Positions 11,601 through 21,175 are shown, counted from the first letter of the stretch. The stretch: DNA of 64,000 nt from PALSA-350 sp963794165 (GCA_963794165.1 CAWCCT010000007.1:682001-746000); one strand, 5' to 3'. Notes: generated from the letters alone by a model not told the origin. Numbers and translations: made by a program.

Positions 11601-11744
11601 TCGCCCGGAGCCAACTTTCTAGGCACCATAGAAGTGCCCGAGCGTCCGCACGACATCCTCTTCGGGGGCAAAGATCGCCGCACTCTCTACCTCCTCACCG
11701 ACCACTCGCTCTATGCCGTACGCACACGACACCCAGGAATCTAA
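8679..11744 (+). CDS. secreted pectate-lyase-fold protein with C-terminal beta-propeller
   Basis: 1021 residues with a clear signal peptide (MKVFLLPLLSLFIAATCFGAS). It has two pectate-lyase-3/GH28-type right-handed beta-helix regions. One begins around residue 25 with the motif HGDGKEDDSAAIQAAIDKL and VFIPPGRYRIS; the second begins near 385 with GVKGDGHTDDTLAIQKAI and LYFPSGRYLL. From about residue 740 the sequence looks like an NHL/SMP-30-type beta-propeller (GAAIDAAGQLYFVDAHFQRI). Likely a periplasmic or surface polysaccharide lyase or hydrolase, or a carbohydrate-binding protein; no catalytic residue can be fixed. It shares its upstream region with the exported enolase-superfamily gene and converges on the esterase. 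Confidence 0.8.
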   Translation: MKVFLLPLLSLFIAATCFGASIYPTRLDDPAAVYLTAEEFHAHGDGKEDDSAAIQAAIDKLQSSKGEGVVFIPPGRYRISRTIYLWPGVRVIGYGSQRPVFVLGENTPGYQDGIAYMFFFAGGRPRRGGTSPYYPPPTPRGVVPPSRNVPDANPGTFYSAISNVDFEIGPGNAGAVAIRFHAAQHSFLSHIDFSIGSGFAGVHEVANEAEDLHFHGGQFGIMARKPSPAWQFTLIDSTFDGQREAAIRENEAGLTLVHDEFRNVPTAVSIDPNYSDQLWIKDSRFENISGPAVAIGNDSSRMTEINFENVLCSHVPIFAKLRESGREFRQVADTYQVNVFSHGLSLAYPGAPAAIQTRYESSPLAVFPTSTPPAISPLPEPATWVNVHTLGVKGDGHTDDTLAIQKAIDQHPVLYFPSGRYLLQDTLTLRSDTVLIGLHPSTTQFDLPDGAIAFEGPDAPRPLLLAPSGGANIITGLGIFTGGFNPRAVGLLWHSGKDSRVDDVRFLGGHGTNAPDGTRLNPYNATHSADPNPHRPWDSQYPSLWVDGGGGTFANIWTPDTFAQAGILVSNTTVPGFVYELSSEHHVRAEIKLKHVANWELYALQTEEESGESQNASSLEIDNSSNLTIANYHGYRVTHMEKPFPHAVRVADSTNIHFRNVHVDGNSSIALCDASGACRQAVRSNKVPYEDAIVDETLHAEVRDREFAWLDISDDKPIPANRLVSNLTEKGAQVERLATGFYNISGAAIDAAGQLYFVDAHFQRIYRWSPESQRAVVVSDAPLDPVNLVFDKAGDLIVLSSGGKDLTAFALRPDSGQVTLLRPEPAVDRPGLIAALPVDYWFNGDFAETLSATQPYTYTSLRQMFEKGLGSRTTFQFVSPDKSLFIPTDAPLVQGEPYFGTKWAPILEAYGLVKGVEGKPFYATNEAEQRTYRGLLNPDGSLSHITTFVEQGGESLAQDDGGNVYLAAGQIFTYSPGANFLGTIEVPERPHDILFGGKDRRTLYLLTDHSLYAVRTRHPGI

Positions 11745-11788
11745 GCAAAACGTTTTAAGATCCGGGTTTAACGGTTGTAACGAATCCC

Positions 11789-11833
11789 GGGTGCCCCACA
11801 TCTCGCTCGTATTTTGCGAGATGTGGGATACCA
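11789..11833. repeat. hairpin repeat family A, single copy A2
   Basis: Inverted repeat with 18-base arms around the 9-base loop TCGTATTTT, which is the reverse complement of the A1 loop, so A2 is the same element in the other orientation. The right arm has three mismatches (GGGATACCA for GGGGCACCC). It lies in the convergent gap between the pectate-lyase-fold gene and the esterase. Confidence 0.85.
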
Positions 11834-11888
11834 CGAACCTTAACAGTGCGTCCCCGAATACGCCGCAAGCGTAGGAGGAAAAGAGGGG

Positions 11889-12800
11889 TCACGCCGGTGG
11901 AACTTCCCGTGGACGCACACCCTCCCCAACCGGCCCCTGGTGTCCAAGCGTACGATTGAGCCACTCCGTCATCTGCACCTCCCAGTCCGGCACCCCGGGA
12001 AGCTTATTCCACCCCCCAGTTCCATGCATCCCGCCGGGAATCCGGATGATCTCGCTCTGCACGCCAACCTTACGCAGCGCCGCATCCAGATTGGTCGCCT
12101 CGCTAAACGGGATGTACTCATCCTTATCCCCAATAATCTGCAGAAACGGAGGGTCCCCTTTCGCAACATACGTAATCGGCGACGCCTCCTTCAGCGCCTC
12201 GGCCTTACCCTTTTCCTTAATCAGCGGATCCAGCAGGGCGTGTACGTCCGCATTCAGCGGCACGGTGGCGAAGCTGCTCTGTGCAAACAACGTCACCACC
12301 GCTTGCACCTGCGCGCTTTCCCGATCCACCGCATCGGCCGCCTTAGGATCGCCGGGCAAATTCAACAATCCCACCATGTTGCTCAGAAACCCGCCAGCAG
12401 AGCCACCGATCAGCGCTATACGATTCGGTTGTCCATCCCAACGGCTCGCATTGTGGCGGATAAAACGAATCGCCCGCTCCACGTCATAGACCATGTAGGG
12501 GTACGGATACTTTGGTGCCAGGCGATAGTTGATGGAGAAGACCGCGTATCCCGCAGGGGCGAGAAAGTCTGCGCAATAAGCTTCGCTGCCGCTCTTGCTG
12601 TTGCCCCTCTGGTAGCCGCCGCCATGAATGATGATGGCCATCGGATGCGGTCCTGGTCCTTTGGGGGCGTAGTAGTCCATGGTCAATTGCTGGCCGTCCG
12701 CCACGCCGTAGACGATGCCTTCCTGGGTCGGCGTGCGCAGGTCTGCAGCCAATGCAGCTGCGGTGAGAAAGAGCCCAATCAGGGCGTAGCGCATTTTCAT
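11889..12800 (-). CDS. exported alpha/beta-hydrolase esterase (BD-FAE/HSL-like)
   Basis: Hydrolyses carboxyl esters, perhaps acetyl or feruloyl groups on polysaccharides. 303 residues from ATG 12800, which has GAGG 6 bases upstream; a TTG at 12812 is less likely. Signal peptide at 1-18 (MKMRYALIGLFLTAAALA). The oxyanion-hole motif is IIIHGGGYQRG (57-67) and the nucleophile S134 sits in LIGGSAGGF. Acid and histidine appear as IIGDKDEYIP and PGGMHGTGGW near the C terminus. It follows the MFS gene by 8 bases on the same strand, so the two form an operon. Confidence 0.88.
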   Translation of the reverse strand: MKMRYALIGLFLTAAALAADLRTPTQEGIVYGVADGQQLTMDYYAPKGPGPHPMAIIIHGGGYQRGNSKSGSEAYCADFLAPAGYAVFSINYRLAPKYPYPYMVYDVERAIRFIRHNASRWDGQPNRIALIGGSAGGFLSNMVGLLNLPGDPKAADAVDRESAQVQAVVTLFAQSSFATVPLNADVHALLDPLIKEKGKAEALKEASPITYVAKGDPPFLQIIGDKDEYIPFSEATNLDAALRKVGVQSEIIRIPGGMHGTGGWNKLPGVPDWEVQMTEWLNRTLGHQGPVGEGVRPREVPPA

Positions 12801-12808
12801 ATTCGTCC

Positions 12809-14092
12809 TCAAGTGCTGAGTGGGCGCTCAGGATGCACCGTCACCCACACCACCCCGCCGGCCACCGCGAGTGCAGCTGCTATGGCGAACGACGTAGTCC
12901 ATCCGAACCGCTGGGCTACCCAGGGCGTGAGCGACGCAGTCACCGCTCCCCCAATCTGCCCCACCATGTTAACGATGCTGGAGAAAACGCCCGAACTGCG
13001 TCCCGCGATGTCCGCGGAAACTGACCAGAATGAGCTCTGTGAGATATACAGCGCGCCCGCACCGCCGGCGAGAATCACGCCTGCAACCTGAGGGCTCTGC
13101 GCGCGCGAGCCCAGTACCAGAAAAACGGCGGTAAAGAAGAACGCGACCGAAGCCAAGCCGCAACGCCCTACCCAGAGCCCATAGCGTCGCGTAAGGCGAT
13201 CACTGAGGACGCCGCCGCCCAGAGAGCCGATGGTCATCGACAAAAACGGCAGCATGGTAAACAGCGCACTGGCCTTCAGATTCAAACCGCGCACCTGGGC
13301 CAAATACACGAAGAACCAGCTAAAGAAGATCCACGCGGTATAACCGTAGGCGAAATAGCTGAAGCTCATCGCCGCCAGGTCACGGCGGGTCAGGATGGCG
13401 CGCCACGAGATGCCCATAGGAGCGGAGCCGGCGGCCGCATCCTCAACCAGGCCCGCGCGAATAATACGCAGTTCGGATGGCGAGACGTGGGGATCTTCTT
13501 CCGGAGTATCCCGCGCCAACCACCACCACACCGCTCCCGCGATCACTCCGATCACGGCGCTGAACCAAAAGGCGGAACGCCAGCCATAGCGAAGAATGAA
13601 CCACGTCAGCACTGGCGGCGTAAGCCCGCTGCCGGCGCCCACCCCGGCGAAGATAAGTCCGTTGATGAACCCGCGTTCCTGCTCCGGCACCCAACGGGCG
13701 ACGAGCTGGTTGGCCGATGGGTAAATAACGGCTTCTCCGGCGCCCAGTGTGAAGCGGACCGCGATGAGCAGCAACACTGCCTGTGAGACGCCTACCGGAA
13801 TCACCGTAGTCAGCGCAGTGGCCACTCCCCACCACACCACGCCCAGCGAAATCACCAGCCGCGGACCGAAGCGCGACGCCAGCCATCCGGCAGGCACTTG
13901 AAAACCTGCATAGCCAATAAGGAACGCGCTGAAGATCCATCCCAGCCGCTGGTTTCCCAGACCATATTCAGAACTAATCTGGAGTCCCGCAATCGAAATA
14001 TTCGTGCGGTCCAGGAAGGAGATCGCGCTCAGAACGAAAAGCCAGAATGCGAGCAGAAATCTCTTCCGGCTGTGGCCTTCTGCAAACACCAA
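12809..14092 (-). CDS. MFS transporter, anion:cation symporter-like
   Basis: A 12-helix inner-membrane symporter; the opening FLDRTNISIAGLQIS and the later GAGEAVIYPSANQL resemble the ACS group that carries sugar acids (glucarate, hexuronate). 427 residues. The start is non-ATG: TTG at 14092 or GTG at 14089, both behind AGGAG, with an in-frame TAG immediately upstream of the TTG. It precedes the exported esterase in an operon. Uptake of uronate-type products released by the neighbouring secreted enzymes is a reasonable guess. Confidence 0.88.
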   Translation of the reverse strand: MVFAEGHSRKRFLLAFWLFVLSAISFLDRTNISIAGLQISSEYGLGNQRLGWIFSAFLIGYAGFQVPAGWLASRFGPRLVISLGVVWWGVATALTTVIPVGVSQAVLLLIAVRFTLGAGEAVIYPSANQLVARWVPEQERGFINGLIFAGVGAGSGLTPPVLTWFILRYGWRSAFWFSAVIGVIAGAVWWWLARDTPEEDPHVSPSELRIIRAGLVEDAAAGSAPMGISWRAILTRRDLAAMSFSYFAYGYTAWIFFSWFFVYLAQVRGLNLKASALFTMLPFLSMTIGSLGGGVLSDRLTRRYGLWVGRCGLASVAFFFTAVFLVLGSRAQSPQVAGVILAGGAGALYISQSSFWSVSADIAGRSSGVFSSIVNMVGQIGGAVTASLTPWVAQRFGWTTSFAIAAALAVAGGVVWVTVHPERPLST

Positions 14093-14184
14093 CTATGGCT
14101 CCTCGGGACGCGAAACAAATCATATCCCACCATTCCTGCGCGTACGCTCACGTATGATTCGTTTGATATCCGGTGGAGGCTTAA

Positions 14185-14853
14185 GTGTGTTTTTCCGCGA
14201 GCGCCAACTTTGTCGGCAGTGCGGTACTTGGAGTCATCGGCGTGGCGACGCTGACCGAGGTGAAGCACAGGCGAGAGTTGCTGTTTGCGGCCATGCCATT
14301 GCTCTTCGCACTGCACCAGTTCACCGAGGGTTTTGTGTGGTTGGGCCTCGATCACAAGCTGCCGCCCATCGTGGCCCACGACGCGGGGGCAGCCTTCGTC
14401 TTATATGCCCAGGGCTTGCTGCCGTTTCTCTTGCCGCTGAGCGTTCTCCTGATCGAGCCAACGCGGGACCGGCGGCGGCGAATGCTGGGTTTCGCGCTCT
14501 TGGGAGGGGGCCTCGCCGTGTACCTTCTGTGGGGGCTTATCGCCTATCCCCTGCAGGTTTCCGCGGGTGATAACGGCATTGTCTATCTCAACCGCATAAC
14601 TACCACTACCCTGGTCGCGATGCTCTATGTGACCGCGACCTGCGGTGCGTTGTTCTTCTCGGGATTTCGTGCTCTGGTTGTTCTCGCTTGGCTCAACTTC
14701 ATCGGTCTTCTTACCGTGATGGTGGTGCGGCGCTACGAGTTCACTTCCCTCTGGTGTGCCTACGCCGCCGTCGTGAGCGTTGTCATCTACTTCTTCTTTC
14801 GAAGCAGCCGTCCTGACCGCCCTGCCAGGTATGCTTTGGAAGCGCTCCCATGA
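14185..14853 (+). CDS. DUF6629-like seven-helix membrane protein
   Basis: 222 residues, about seven hydrophobic segments. The N-terminal MCFSASANFVGSAVL motif and HQFTEGFVWLGL are characteristic of the DUF6629 family, whose function is unknown. GTG start at 14185 with GGAGG 6-7 bases upstream. Its stop overlaps the next gene by four bases (ATGA), so the two are translationally coupled and may form a complex in the membrane. Confidence 0.8.
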   Translation: MCFSASANFVGSAVLGVIGVATLTEVKHRRELLFAAMPLLFALHQFTEGFVWLGLDHKLPPIVAHDAGAAFVLYAQGLLPFLLPLSVLLIEPTRDRRRRMLGFALLGGGLAVYLLWGLIAYPLQVSAGDNGIVYLNRITTTTLVAMLYVTATCGALFFSGFRALVVLAWLNFIGLLTVMVVRRYEFTSLWCAYAAVVSVVIYFFFRSSRPDRPARYALEALP

Positions 14854-15404
14854 ATCCCATGAGAATTTTCTGGTGGGTGTTTGCCGTGAGGGGAGGCCTC
14901 GCGGTTGTGTTCGCCGCCGTCCTCTTTTTCGCCAGTAGTTTCCTCGGCTTATTCTTCTTCGACCGGGTCACCCTCATCTATCTCAGCCTGCTGCTCGGCT
15001 CTTTCGTTTTGGGCAACGGCTTGCTCTTGGCCGTGGCCGCTGGTTTCTCCTTCGAGCATCAATTGCATTGCTGGTGGCTGATGCTGTGTGAGAGTTGTTT
15101 CGCCTTGCTGCTGGGTGTTTACATCGGCGTCTCTCTTTGGCTCACTCCCCAGTCCCTCGCTTTCCTGGCTGGGATCCACGCCTGCGGGTTAGGCTGCTTT
15201 CAGGGGGGATTGGCGGTTGCCATGAGAGGCGACCGGTATCGCTTATTCCTGCTCGCTGTAGCCGGAGCCGTCTCTCTGGTAGTGGGGGTTTTGTTTCTGA
15301 CTCACTTCAACCAACCCGCTCGTCCCACAACCCAGGCCCTTGCAGCCTTCGAGCTATTCACTGGAATCACCTGGATCCTCTTCGCCTCCAGGCTCCGCAA
15401 ATAG
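14850..15404 (+). CDS. small membrane protein of unknown function
   Basis: 184 residues with four to five hydrophobic segments, beginning MNPMRIFWWVFAVRGGLAVV. No family is recognised. The ATG lies within the ATGA overlap with the DUF6629-like gene, and the nuoI start follows 16 bases after its stop, so it sits in the middle of a plus-strand operon. Confidence 0.75.
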   Translation: MNPMRIFWWVFAVRGGLAVVFAAVLFFASSFLGLFFFDRVTLIYLSLLLGSFVLGNGLLLAVAAGFSFEHQLHCWWLMLCESCFALLLGVYIGVSLWLTPQSLAFLAGIHACGLGCFQGGLAVAMRGDRYRLFLLAVAGAVSLVVGVLFLTHFNQPARPTTQALAAFELFTGITWILFASRLRK

Positions 15405-15420
15405 CCGCTATACTTGTCCT

Positions 15421-15915
15421 ATGTCCATTGTGCGCAACATAGCCGGAGTGGCGAAGGGAATGAGCATCACGTTTCGCGAGATGCTGAACCCGACCGAGGT
15501 GGAAAACTACCCGGATGGACCGGGTCCCAACCGTGGCGCTCACTTTCAGGATCGCTTCCGCGGCGCGCATGTGCTGCAGCGTGATGAAAACGGTCTGGAG
15601 AAGTGTGTTGCCTGCTTCTTGTGCGCGGCGGCCTGTCCCGCCAACTGCATTTACATCGAGGCGGCCGAGAACACGGCCGAGCAAAGAATCTCCAGTGCCG
15701 AACGCTATGCCAAGGTCTACAACATCGACTACAACCGGTGCATCTTTTGCGGCTACTGCGTAGAAGCTTGCCCCACCGATGCCATCACCCATGGGCACGG
15801 ATTTGAGTTGGCTTCTCTCAACGCGACGACCCTGATCCATCGCAAGGAAGACATGCTGGTTCCCTCCATCGGGCTTCCGGGTCGAACCGACGCGCACTCC
15901 GATTCGGTGAAGTAA
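15421..15915 (+). CDS. nuoI: NADH-quinone oxidoreductase subunit I (NuoI)
   Basis: An 8Fe ferredoxin-like subunit that relays electrons along the peripheral arm of complex I. 164 residues from ATG 15421; upstream in-frame codons belong to the previous gene. Two [4Fe-4S] motifs are complete: CVACFLCAAACP (C62, C65, C68, C72) and CIFCGYCVEACP (C107, C110, C113, C117). The N-terminal GMSITFREMLNPTEVENYPD stretch (13-32) is typical of NuoI. No other nuo gene is in the window, so this is a detached subunit gene, perhaps a second copy. Confidence 0.93.
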   Translation: MSIVRNIAGVAKGMSITFREMLNPTEVENYPDGPGPNRGAHFQDRFRGAHVLQRDENGLEKCVACFLCAAACPANCIYIEAAENTAEQRISSAERYAKVYNIDYNRCIFCGYCVEACPTDAITHGHGFELASLNATTLIHRKEDMLVPSIGLPGRTDAHSDSVK

Positions 15916-15958
15916 CCATTTTGTGGTGAAAACCTCCGCGGTACGATAGCATCGGCTG

Positions 15959-16369
15959 ATGCCCGTCTCCGAAACAGGTAAGACTAGACCGAAACGTATT
16001 TTTCACGTCAGCAGCCGTGTGAACATCATGGGACTGCGCGACGAGATCCTGCGGCTGCACGGTTTTGACGTGGACTCGACCGTCTATTCGAACCAGGCGG
16101 CAGATGTGATTGCCCAGAAGGACTACGACCTGGTGTTGATCGATGTTGAGGCGGACGCCAAGGTGCAGAGTGCCCAGGAACTCTGCGACGAGATCAAGAA
16201 AGTTCAGCCGGGCCAACATGTTGCTTTTGTCTGCAACTACCGCGTAGCCATCGAAAGCGACTGTCCCGACGAGATCATCCGCGCCGAATTCAACCCTGAG
16301 GCCTTGGTCCGAGGCGTAAAAGACGCCCTGGGAACCAACGAAAAAAACCACGAAGGGGACGGACTTTAG
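15959..16369 (+). CDS. receiver-like (CheY-fold) single-domain protein
   Basis: 136 residues. The pattern KRIFHVSSRVNIMGLRDEIL, then DYDLVLIDVEAD with an Asp where the receiver phospho-acceptor sits, and AFVCNY near the end fits a degenerate response-regulator receiver domain. The acidic pair expected after strand 1 is missing, so phosphorylation is doubtful. No output domain. It follows nuoI by 43 bases on the same strand. Function unknown. Confidence 0.65.
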   Translation: MPVSETGKTRPKRIFHVSSRVNIMGLRDEILRLHGFDVDSTVYSNQAADVIAQKDYDLVLIDVEADAKVQSAQELCDEIKKVQPGQHVAFVCNYRVAIESDCPDEIIRAEFNPEALVRGVKDALGTNEKNHEGDGL

Positions 16370-16394
16370 CCGGGGATCCGTACAGTCACCTTCA

Positions 16395-16596
16395 CTCCGC
16401 GCTCCGGTGCTTTGTATCAGGGCCCGACTTTAGTCGGGCCGCAAGAATTGAAAGAAATTGGGCTTTAGCCCTTGCCACGGCGCATCCTTCAGAAAATGCT
16501 TGTGGAAATAATTTCCGCAGGGGCTAAAGCCCAGATCTTTGTTGCCTCAACGGCCCGACTAAAGTCGTGCCCTGATACAGAACATCAGAGCGCGCA
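16395..16596. repeat. hairpin repeat family B, inverted pair B1
   Basis: Two half-units face each other. The left one contains TTTGTATCAGGGCCCGAC followed by TTTAGTCGGGCC (16411-16440) and GGGCTTTAGCCC. The right one contains GGGGCTAAAGCCC and GGCCCGACTAAAGTCG then GCCCTGATACAG (16519-16580). Each half also has its own small hairpins with a TT or AA centre. It fills the convergent gap between the receiver-like gene and the glucan-synthase pseudogene. A second pair is at 62647-62857; halves are at 32053-32120, 44193-44285 and 45989-46064. Confidence 0.85.
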
Positions 16597-16620
16597 GGGA
16601 ACTGCGGCGCATCCTTCCCG

Positions 16621-19600
16621 TCAGCTCGCCTTCTTCCGCGGCTGCGCCGCCTGGAACTCCGCCTTCAGCGCCGCCTCATGCACCGGCTTCTCATGCAGTA
16701 ACAACTGCGTTGCTTCCAGATGCGCATTGGCGTGGAACCAATCCTGCACGATGTTGTCGTAGAGCAAATTGAGCACGGCCAACAGCGACATTCCCTGGTG
16801 GTGAGCCATCCATTCCTTGACCAGCTTGGGCGATTTCAGCGACTCCTGGTAATCCGCCGCCTCGTAGAAACCGTAAGCCCCCGTCCAGCCCATCTTGGCC
16901 ATGCGCTTCAGGTTTTTCAGCGCCTCGACCGGGTCGATGCCCAACGCCAGGCAGGTGGAGTACGGCGAAATCACAGGTCCGGCCACCGCGTCCCATTTCA
17001 GTGCAATCTGAGGGATCCCGAACGCCTGGTAATGGTAATGACCGTGGTCGTCCATACCCGCCCAGCCGGATTCCGAGATACCCCACGGGATGCCGTGTTC
17101 CTTGCCGAACGCCCGTTGGATCTCCACTACCCCGCTCAGGGTCCGCGAGACCAGCGTGTCAGGATAACTGCGCATCCAGATCGACGGCATCATGTACTCG
17201 AACATGGTCCCTGTCCAGGAAATGAGCACCGGCTGCCCATAGGCCATGGTGTGAATGCGGCCCAGTTTAAACCAGCTTTGCTGCGGTGCTTCTCCTTTGG
17301 CCACGGTAATGAACGCCGCAATGCGGGCTTCGCTGCATAACAGGTCATAGCAGGCCTGATGCAAATGCTGGCGCTCGATCTCATACCCGATTGACAGCAG
17401 CAGGCGTGACTTGTCCATGAGGAAGCCGAAGTCCATCTCGGTGGCGAAGCGCATCGACTCCGACGAAAGGTCCTTCAGTGCGCTGGCTATTGCCTTCAGC
17501 CCATCCCGGGCTGACGCCTAAAGCAAGCCGCAGCTCTTCGGCCAGCACCACCAGCGGTGAATCGGCCGGCAGACTGGTGGCTGCCCGGGCGATGCGTGCA
17601 TCCAGATCGGCGGCGAGTCCACTCGCGGCCCCGGTCTGGATCGTTGCTGCCGCTTCCGCCACACCCTGCAACTGAGGCAAGGCGAGCAGCGGCGCAAACT
17701 GAGGCAACAACCACGGCATGTAGTCGCGAACCAGACCCGCCAGGGCGCCGATCCGGCGCTGGGTCTCCCCCAGCCACCAGGCCGTCTCCCCGGCCGCCGC
17801 TACCGCAAACTCCGGCGCGTCGGCAGTCGCCAGCGCCCAGGCAATCCACTTATCAGCGCCCGCCTTTAACGCAGGCGGCGCCAGCGCGCTTCAGGCCGGC
17901 GGGAGCATCCGGCATACCGGTGAGCATTTGCCAGTGGTCGCGAATACCAGAGAACAGGCCCGGATCGAGCAGCGGTTCGCGCAGAAGGCCCCGGCAACCC
18001 GTGCGTAGGGTATAGAACGACGCCGCCAGGTTGCCGCTATCGACCGAAGAAATGGTGATGGGGCGAATAGGCACCAGAGTGCGCGTGTCGTACCAGTTGT
18101 AGATGTGTCCGCGGAACTTCTCCAGCTTGTCGTAAGTTTGCAAGCTGTGCTCGGTCAGCTCAATAAACTCCGGAATGGTCAAATATCCGAAAGTACTGGC
18201 AGCCTGCCGGGCATTGAGCAACAGCCCAAAATTCGTAGGCGAGACTCGGCCGGCCTCGAACAGGCCCTCTTCCTCGACATTGTCCGGGATCAGGTAGTTG
18301 TGGCTCTCGCCTCCAAACTGGTTGAAGTAGCGCCACGTCCTCAGCGCCAGCTGGCGCAGGAAAGTATCTTCCTCGGCCGTGAGCTCCGCCCTGGTCCGCT
18401 GAGGCGGATTGTTAAGCCACGCCGTGATCCCCCCGGCCAGCGCCCACAGGATGAGGATCGGCAGCGCAACAAACACAGACTCCGGATGGCGCAAGAACAC
18501 CAGCACCCCTACGATCAGTGCGACCAGCGGAGACATCGCCAGGTAGCGGTCGACCGGCGTCCGCTTTTTCCCCGCCGCTTCGGCTTCCGCCGCCGTTTCC
18601 CACTCCAGCAATCGCTGTCCAGTAATAAAGCTGCGCACCAGCGAGCGGATAATGGCGTCCAGGGCCAGCAGCGTCTGGTGGGGCAGGTAGACCAGGTTCA
18701 ACAGGGCGATAAACGTGCCCTGCCAAAAGCCGCTGACCGCATCCCGCATGGCGCCGGGCAATTTGGTGACGTAGGCTCGGCCCACGCTGAAGACCAGCTG
18801 CACCATGGTGGGCACGAACATCAGGAACAGCGTGACCACTGTCCAGTAGAGGGCACCACCGGGCAGGCCCAGCCATCCGGCGAGCAGCAGGGCAAAGGTA
18901 GAGGTTTCTACCAGCGACCGGCGCAGATTGTCGAAGATCTTCCAGCGCGAGATAGTTGAGATAGGATTGCGCACATAGCGGCCGGATTCATCCGGAACCT
19001 TGCCGAAGAGCCATTGCGCAATCTGCCAGTCGCCGCGCAGCCAGCGGTGTTTGCGCCGGGTGTAGGCACTGTAGTGCGACGGGTAATCGTCGATGACCTC
19101 AATGTCGGTGGTCAACCCGACCCGGGCGTACGATCCTTCAATAAGGTCATGGCTGAGTAGGGAATTGCGCGGAAAGCGGCGATCCAGAACCGCGTGCAGG
19201 GCATTGATCTCGTAAATGCCCTTGCCGGTAAAAATGCCCTCGCCAAACAAATCCTGGTAGGCGTCGGAAATTGCGCGGGTATAAATGTCGAAGCCCGTTT
19301 GCCCGGAGTAGATGGACGCCAGGCGAGAGCGCGAGGCCGACTGCACGCTGACGCCGACCCGCGGCTGCAGAATTCCGTACCCTTCCGTGACGATGCGTAG
19401 TTCGGGATCGATGATGGCCCGATTCAGCGGATGCGCCATGGCGCCGATCATGGTGTGAGCCGTACCCCGCGGAAGCTGCGTATCCGAATCCAGGGTGATG
19501 ACATATTGCGCGTGGGTCAGCGCGCTGAGGTTGCCGGCCTTCACCGGGAAAGGATCGAACTGGCCCTTGAGCAGCTTGTTCAGGTCCAGCAGCTTGCCGC

Positions 19601-21101
19601 GTTTGCGCTCCCAGCCCATCCACACGCCCTGGCGCGCATTGAAGATGCGGTGACGGTGCAGCAGAAAGAAAGATCCTGCGCCGGCATCGGCATAGCGTTC
19701 ATTTAATTCATCCGTCAGCTGAATGGCCAGCTCGACCAGGGGATCGGTGTCGTTTTGCCTGGGGCGTGTGACCGAGTCGGGAAGATCCGTAAGCAGGCCG
19801 AAGTGTATGTTGCGATCCTGGTTGGCCAGATAGCGAACCTCAAGATCGTCGAATAGTTCGCGCACCTGCTTTTCCTTCATCAGCAAGGTAGGCACCACCA
19901 CCAGGGTAGTGAACGGCTGTGGCACTCCTTTGGAGAAGTCGAGCTTAGGTAGGGCATACGCCTTGAAGAGCACGGTGATCGTGTTGTTAACCAGGTCCAC
20001 TGCACCCTGGGTGACCGGCAGCAACAAGAGCAGGAATGCGAGGGTGAGGCCGCCGAAGATGGGATAGGTAGGCACCAGGGGAGCCAGGATCAAGCCGATC
20101 AGTACTACCGTGATGATCTGAATGCCGCCAATATAAAAGTCATCCGCGTTGTTCCAGACCGATTGCCGCAGACGGTCTATAAACCGCGGCCGATAGCCAA
20201 CCCGCGGCGCGAGCAGGGGAAACCCGCGGTCGATGAGGTAATAGCCAACATGGGCGCGGCGAGCGCGCAGACGCGGGTCTTCCACCCGGTGCTTTTCCTT
20301 CGATTCCAGCGCCAGCGTAAGCGCCGCTTGTGCCACTTCCGTTTCAGTGCAATCAGAATAGCGGGCAATCTGCGCCACACGCTTGCGATAGGACTCGCGG
20401 CTATCGAAGTCCATAAACTTGTAAGCGTTGGCCGGATCCTGCTGCAGGATAGGGTCGTACATCACCAGCGGCTCGATCATCGAGAACCAGTCGGCGTAGC
20501 CTACATCGCGCAGGCTTCTCATGCGCGTCTTGAGCAGTTCCGCGCCCGCTTCGGTGTGCGATGCCTCATCCTGGATCACACCATTCGCCTGCATGATGAT
20601 CTCTTCCAGCAGCAGGAATTTCATCACCGAAGCCAGCGCCCATAACTCTTCGAGTTCCAGTGCATCGTATTGCTGCACCTGCATGATAAAGATCTTGATC
20701 GCATCGGCGTGGTATTCCGAGCCGGTCGCCTGCAGGTAGGCGTCCGCCACGGTTACAATTCGGGGCTCGTCGTTTTCCTGCTCGCGGACGACACGAGGCA
20801 AACGGCCAAGCTTTTTCCTGATGGTATAAACTTCGGCCACCACGGCGCGCAGCAGCCGCGGATTTTGCCGTAACTCGAGCAACGGGTCGAGTTTCTCTCC
20901 CGGCAGGTAAGTTGGCACCGGCCTGGCGTCGAGGATCACATAAAGCTGGTCGAGCGACTGCCCCGTCGCTTCGATGCGGCGGCCAAAACTGCCGGCCCCT
21001 TCCGGTTTATGCGCAACGTGCCAGCCGGGGGCGACCCGATCCGCATAGGCGCGCAAAGAATCGGCGGACCATGAGTGCACCGCCAAATCTGTATCAGTCA
21101 T
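16621..21101 (-). pseudogene. GT84/glucoamylase-domain glucan synthase (NdvB-like), two frameshifts
   Basis: A membrane glycosyltransferase related to the N-terminal part of cyclic beta-1,2-glucan synthase. The first frame (21101-17853, 1082 residues) has an N-terminal domain, membrane segments around 310-365, the donor-site motif TLDSDTQLPRG and RRKHRWLRGDWQIAQW, then more helices. The coding sense continues in a second frame from about 17890 to 17500 (ALKAGADKWIAWALATADAP) and a third from about 17517 to 16621 (MRFATEMDFGFLMDK, ISWTGTMFEYMMPS, EWMAHHQGMSLLAV), which is the PF10091 glucoamylase domain. Each switch needs one base removed, so there are two single-base insertions, near 17870-17885 and 17490-17515: either a recent pseudogene or assembly error. 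The product would be about 1490 residues and lacks the GH94 C-terminal domain of the 2800-residue synthases. Confidence 0.82.
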
Positions 21102-21175
21102 ATTTCTCTCTCTTCATGCTCTTACACTTCTGCAAAGCGCAAAACGGCTTTCGTTTACCAACCGCTCTCCCCTTT

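Noticed and set aside
11940..13091. 383-residue plus-strand frame
   Set aside because: Antisense to the esterase and MFS genes, both with clear motifs.
16395..16596. Possible CRISPR array or transposon end in the palindromic gap
   Set aside because: The repeats are inverted, not direct with regular spacers, and no cas or transposase gene is present.
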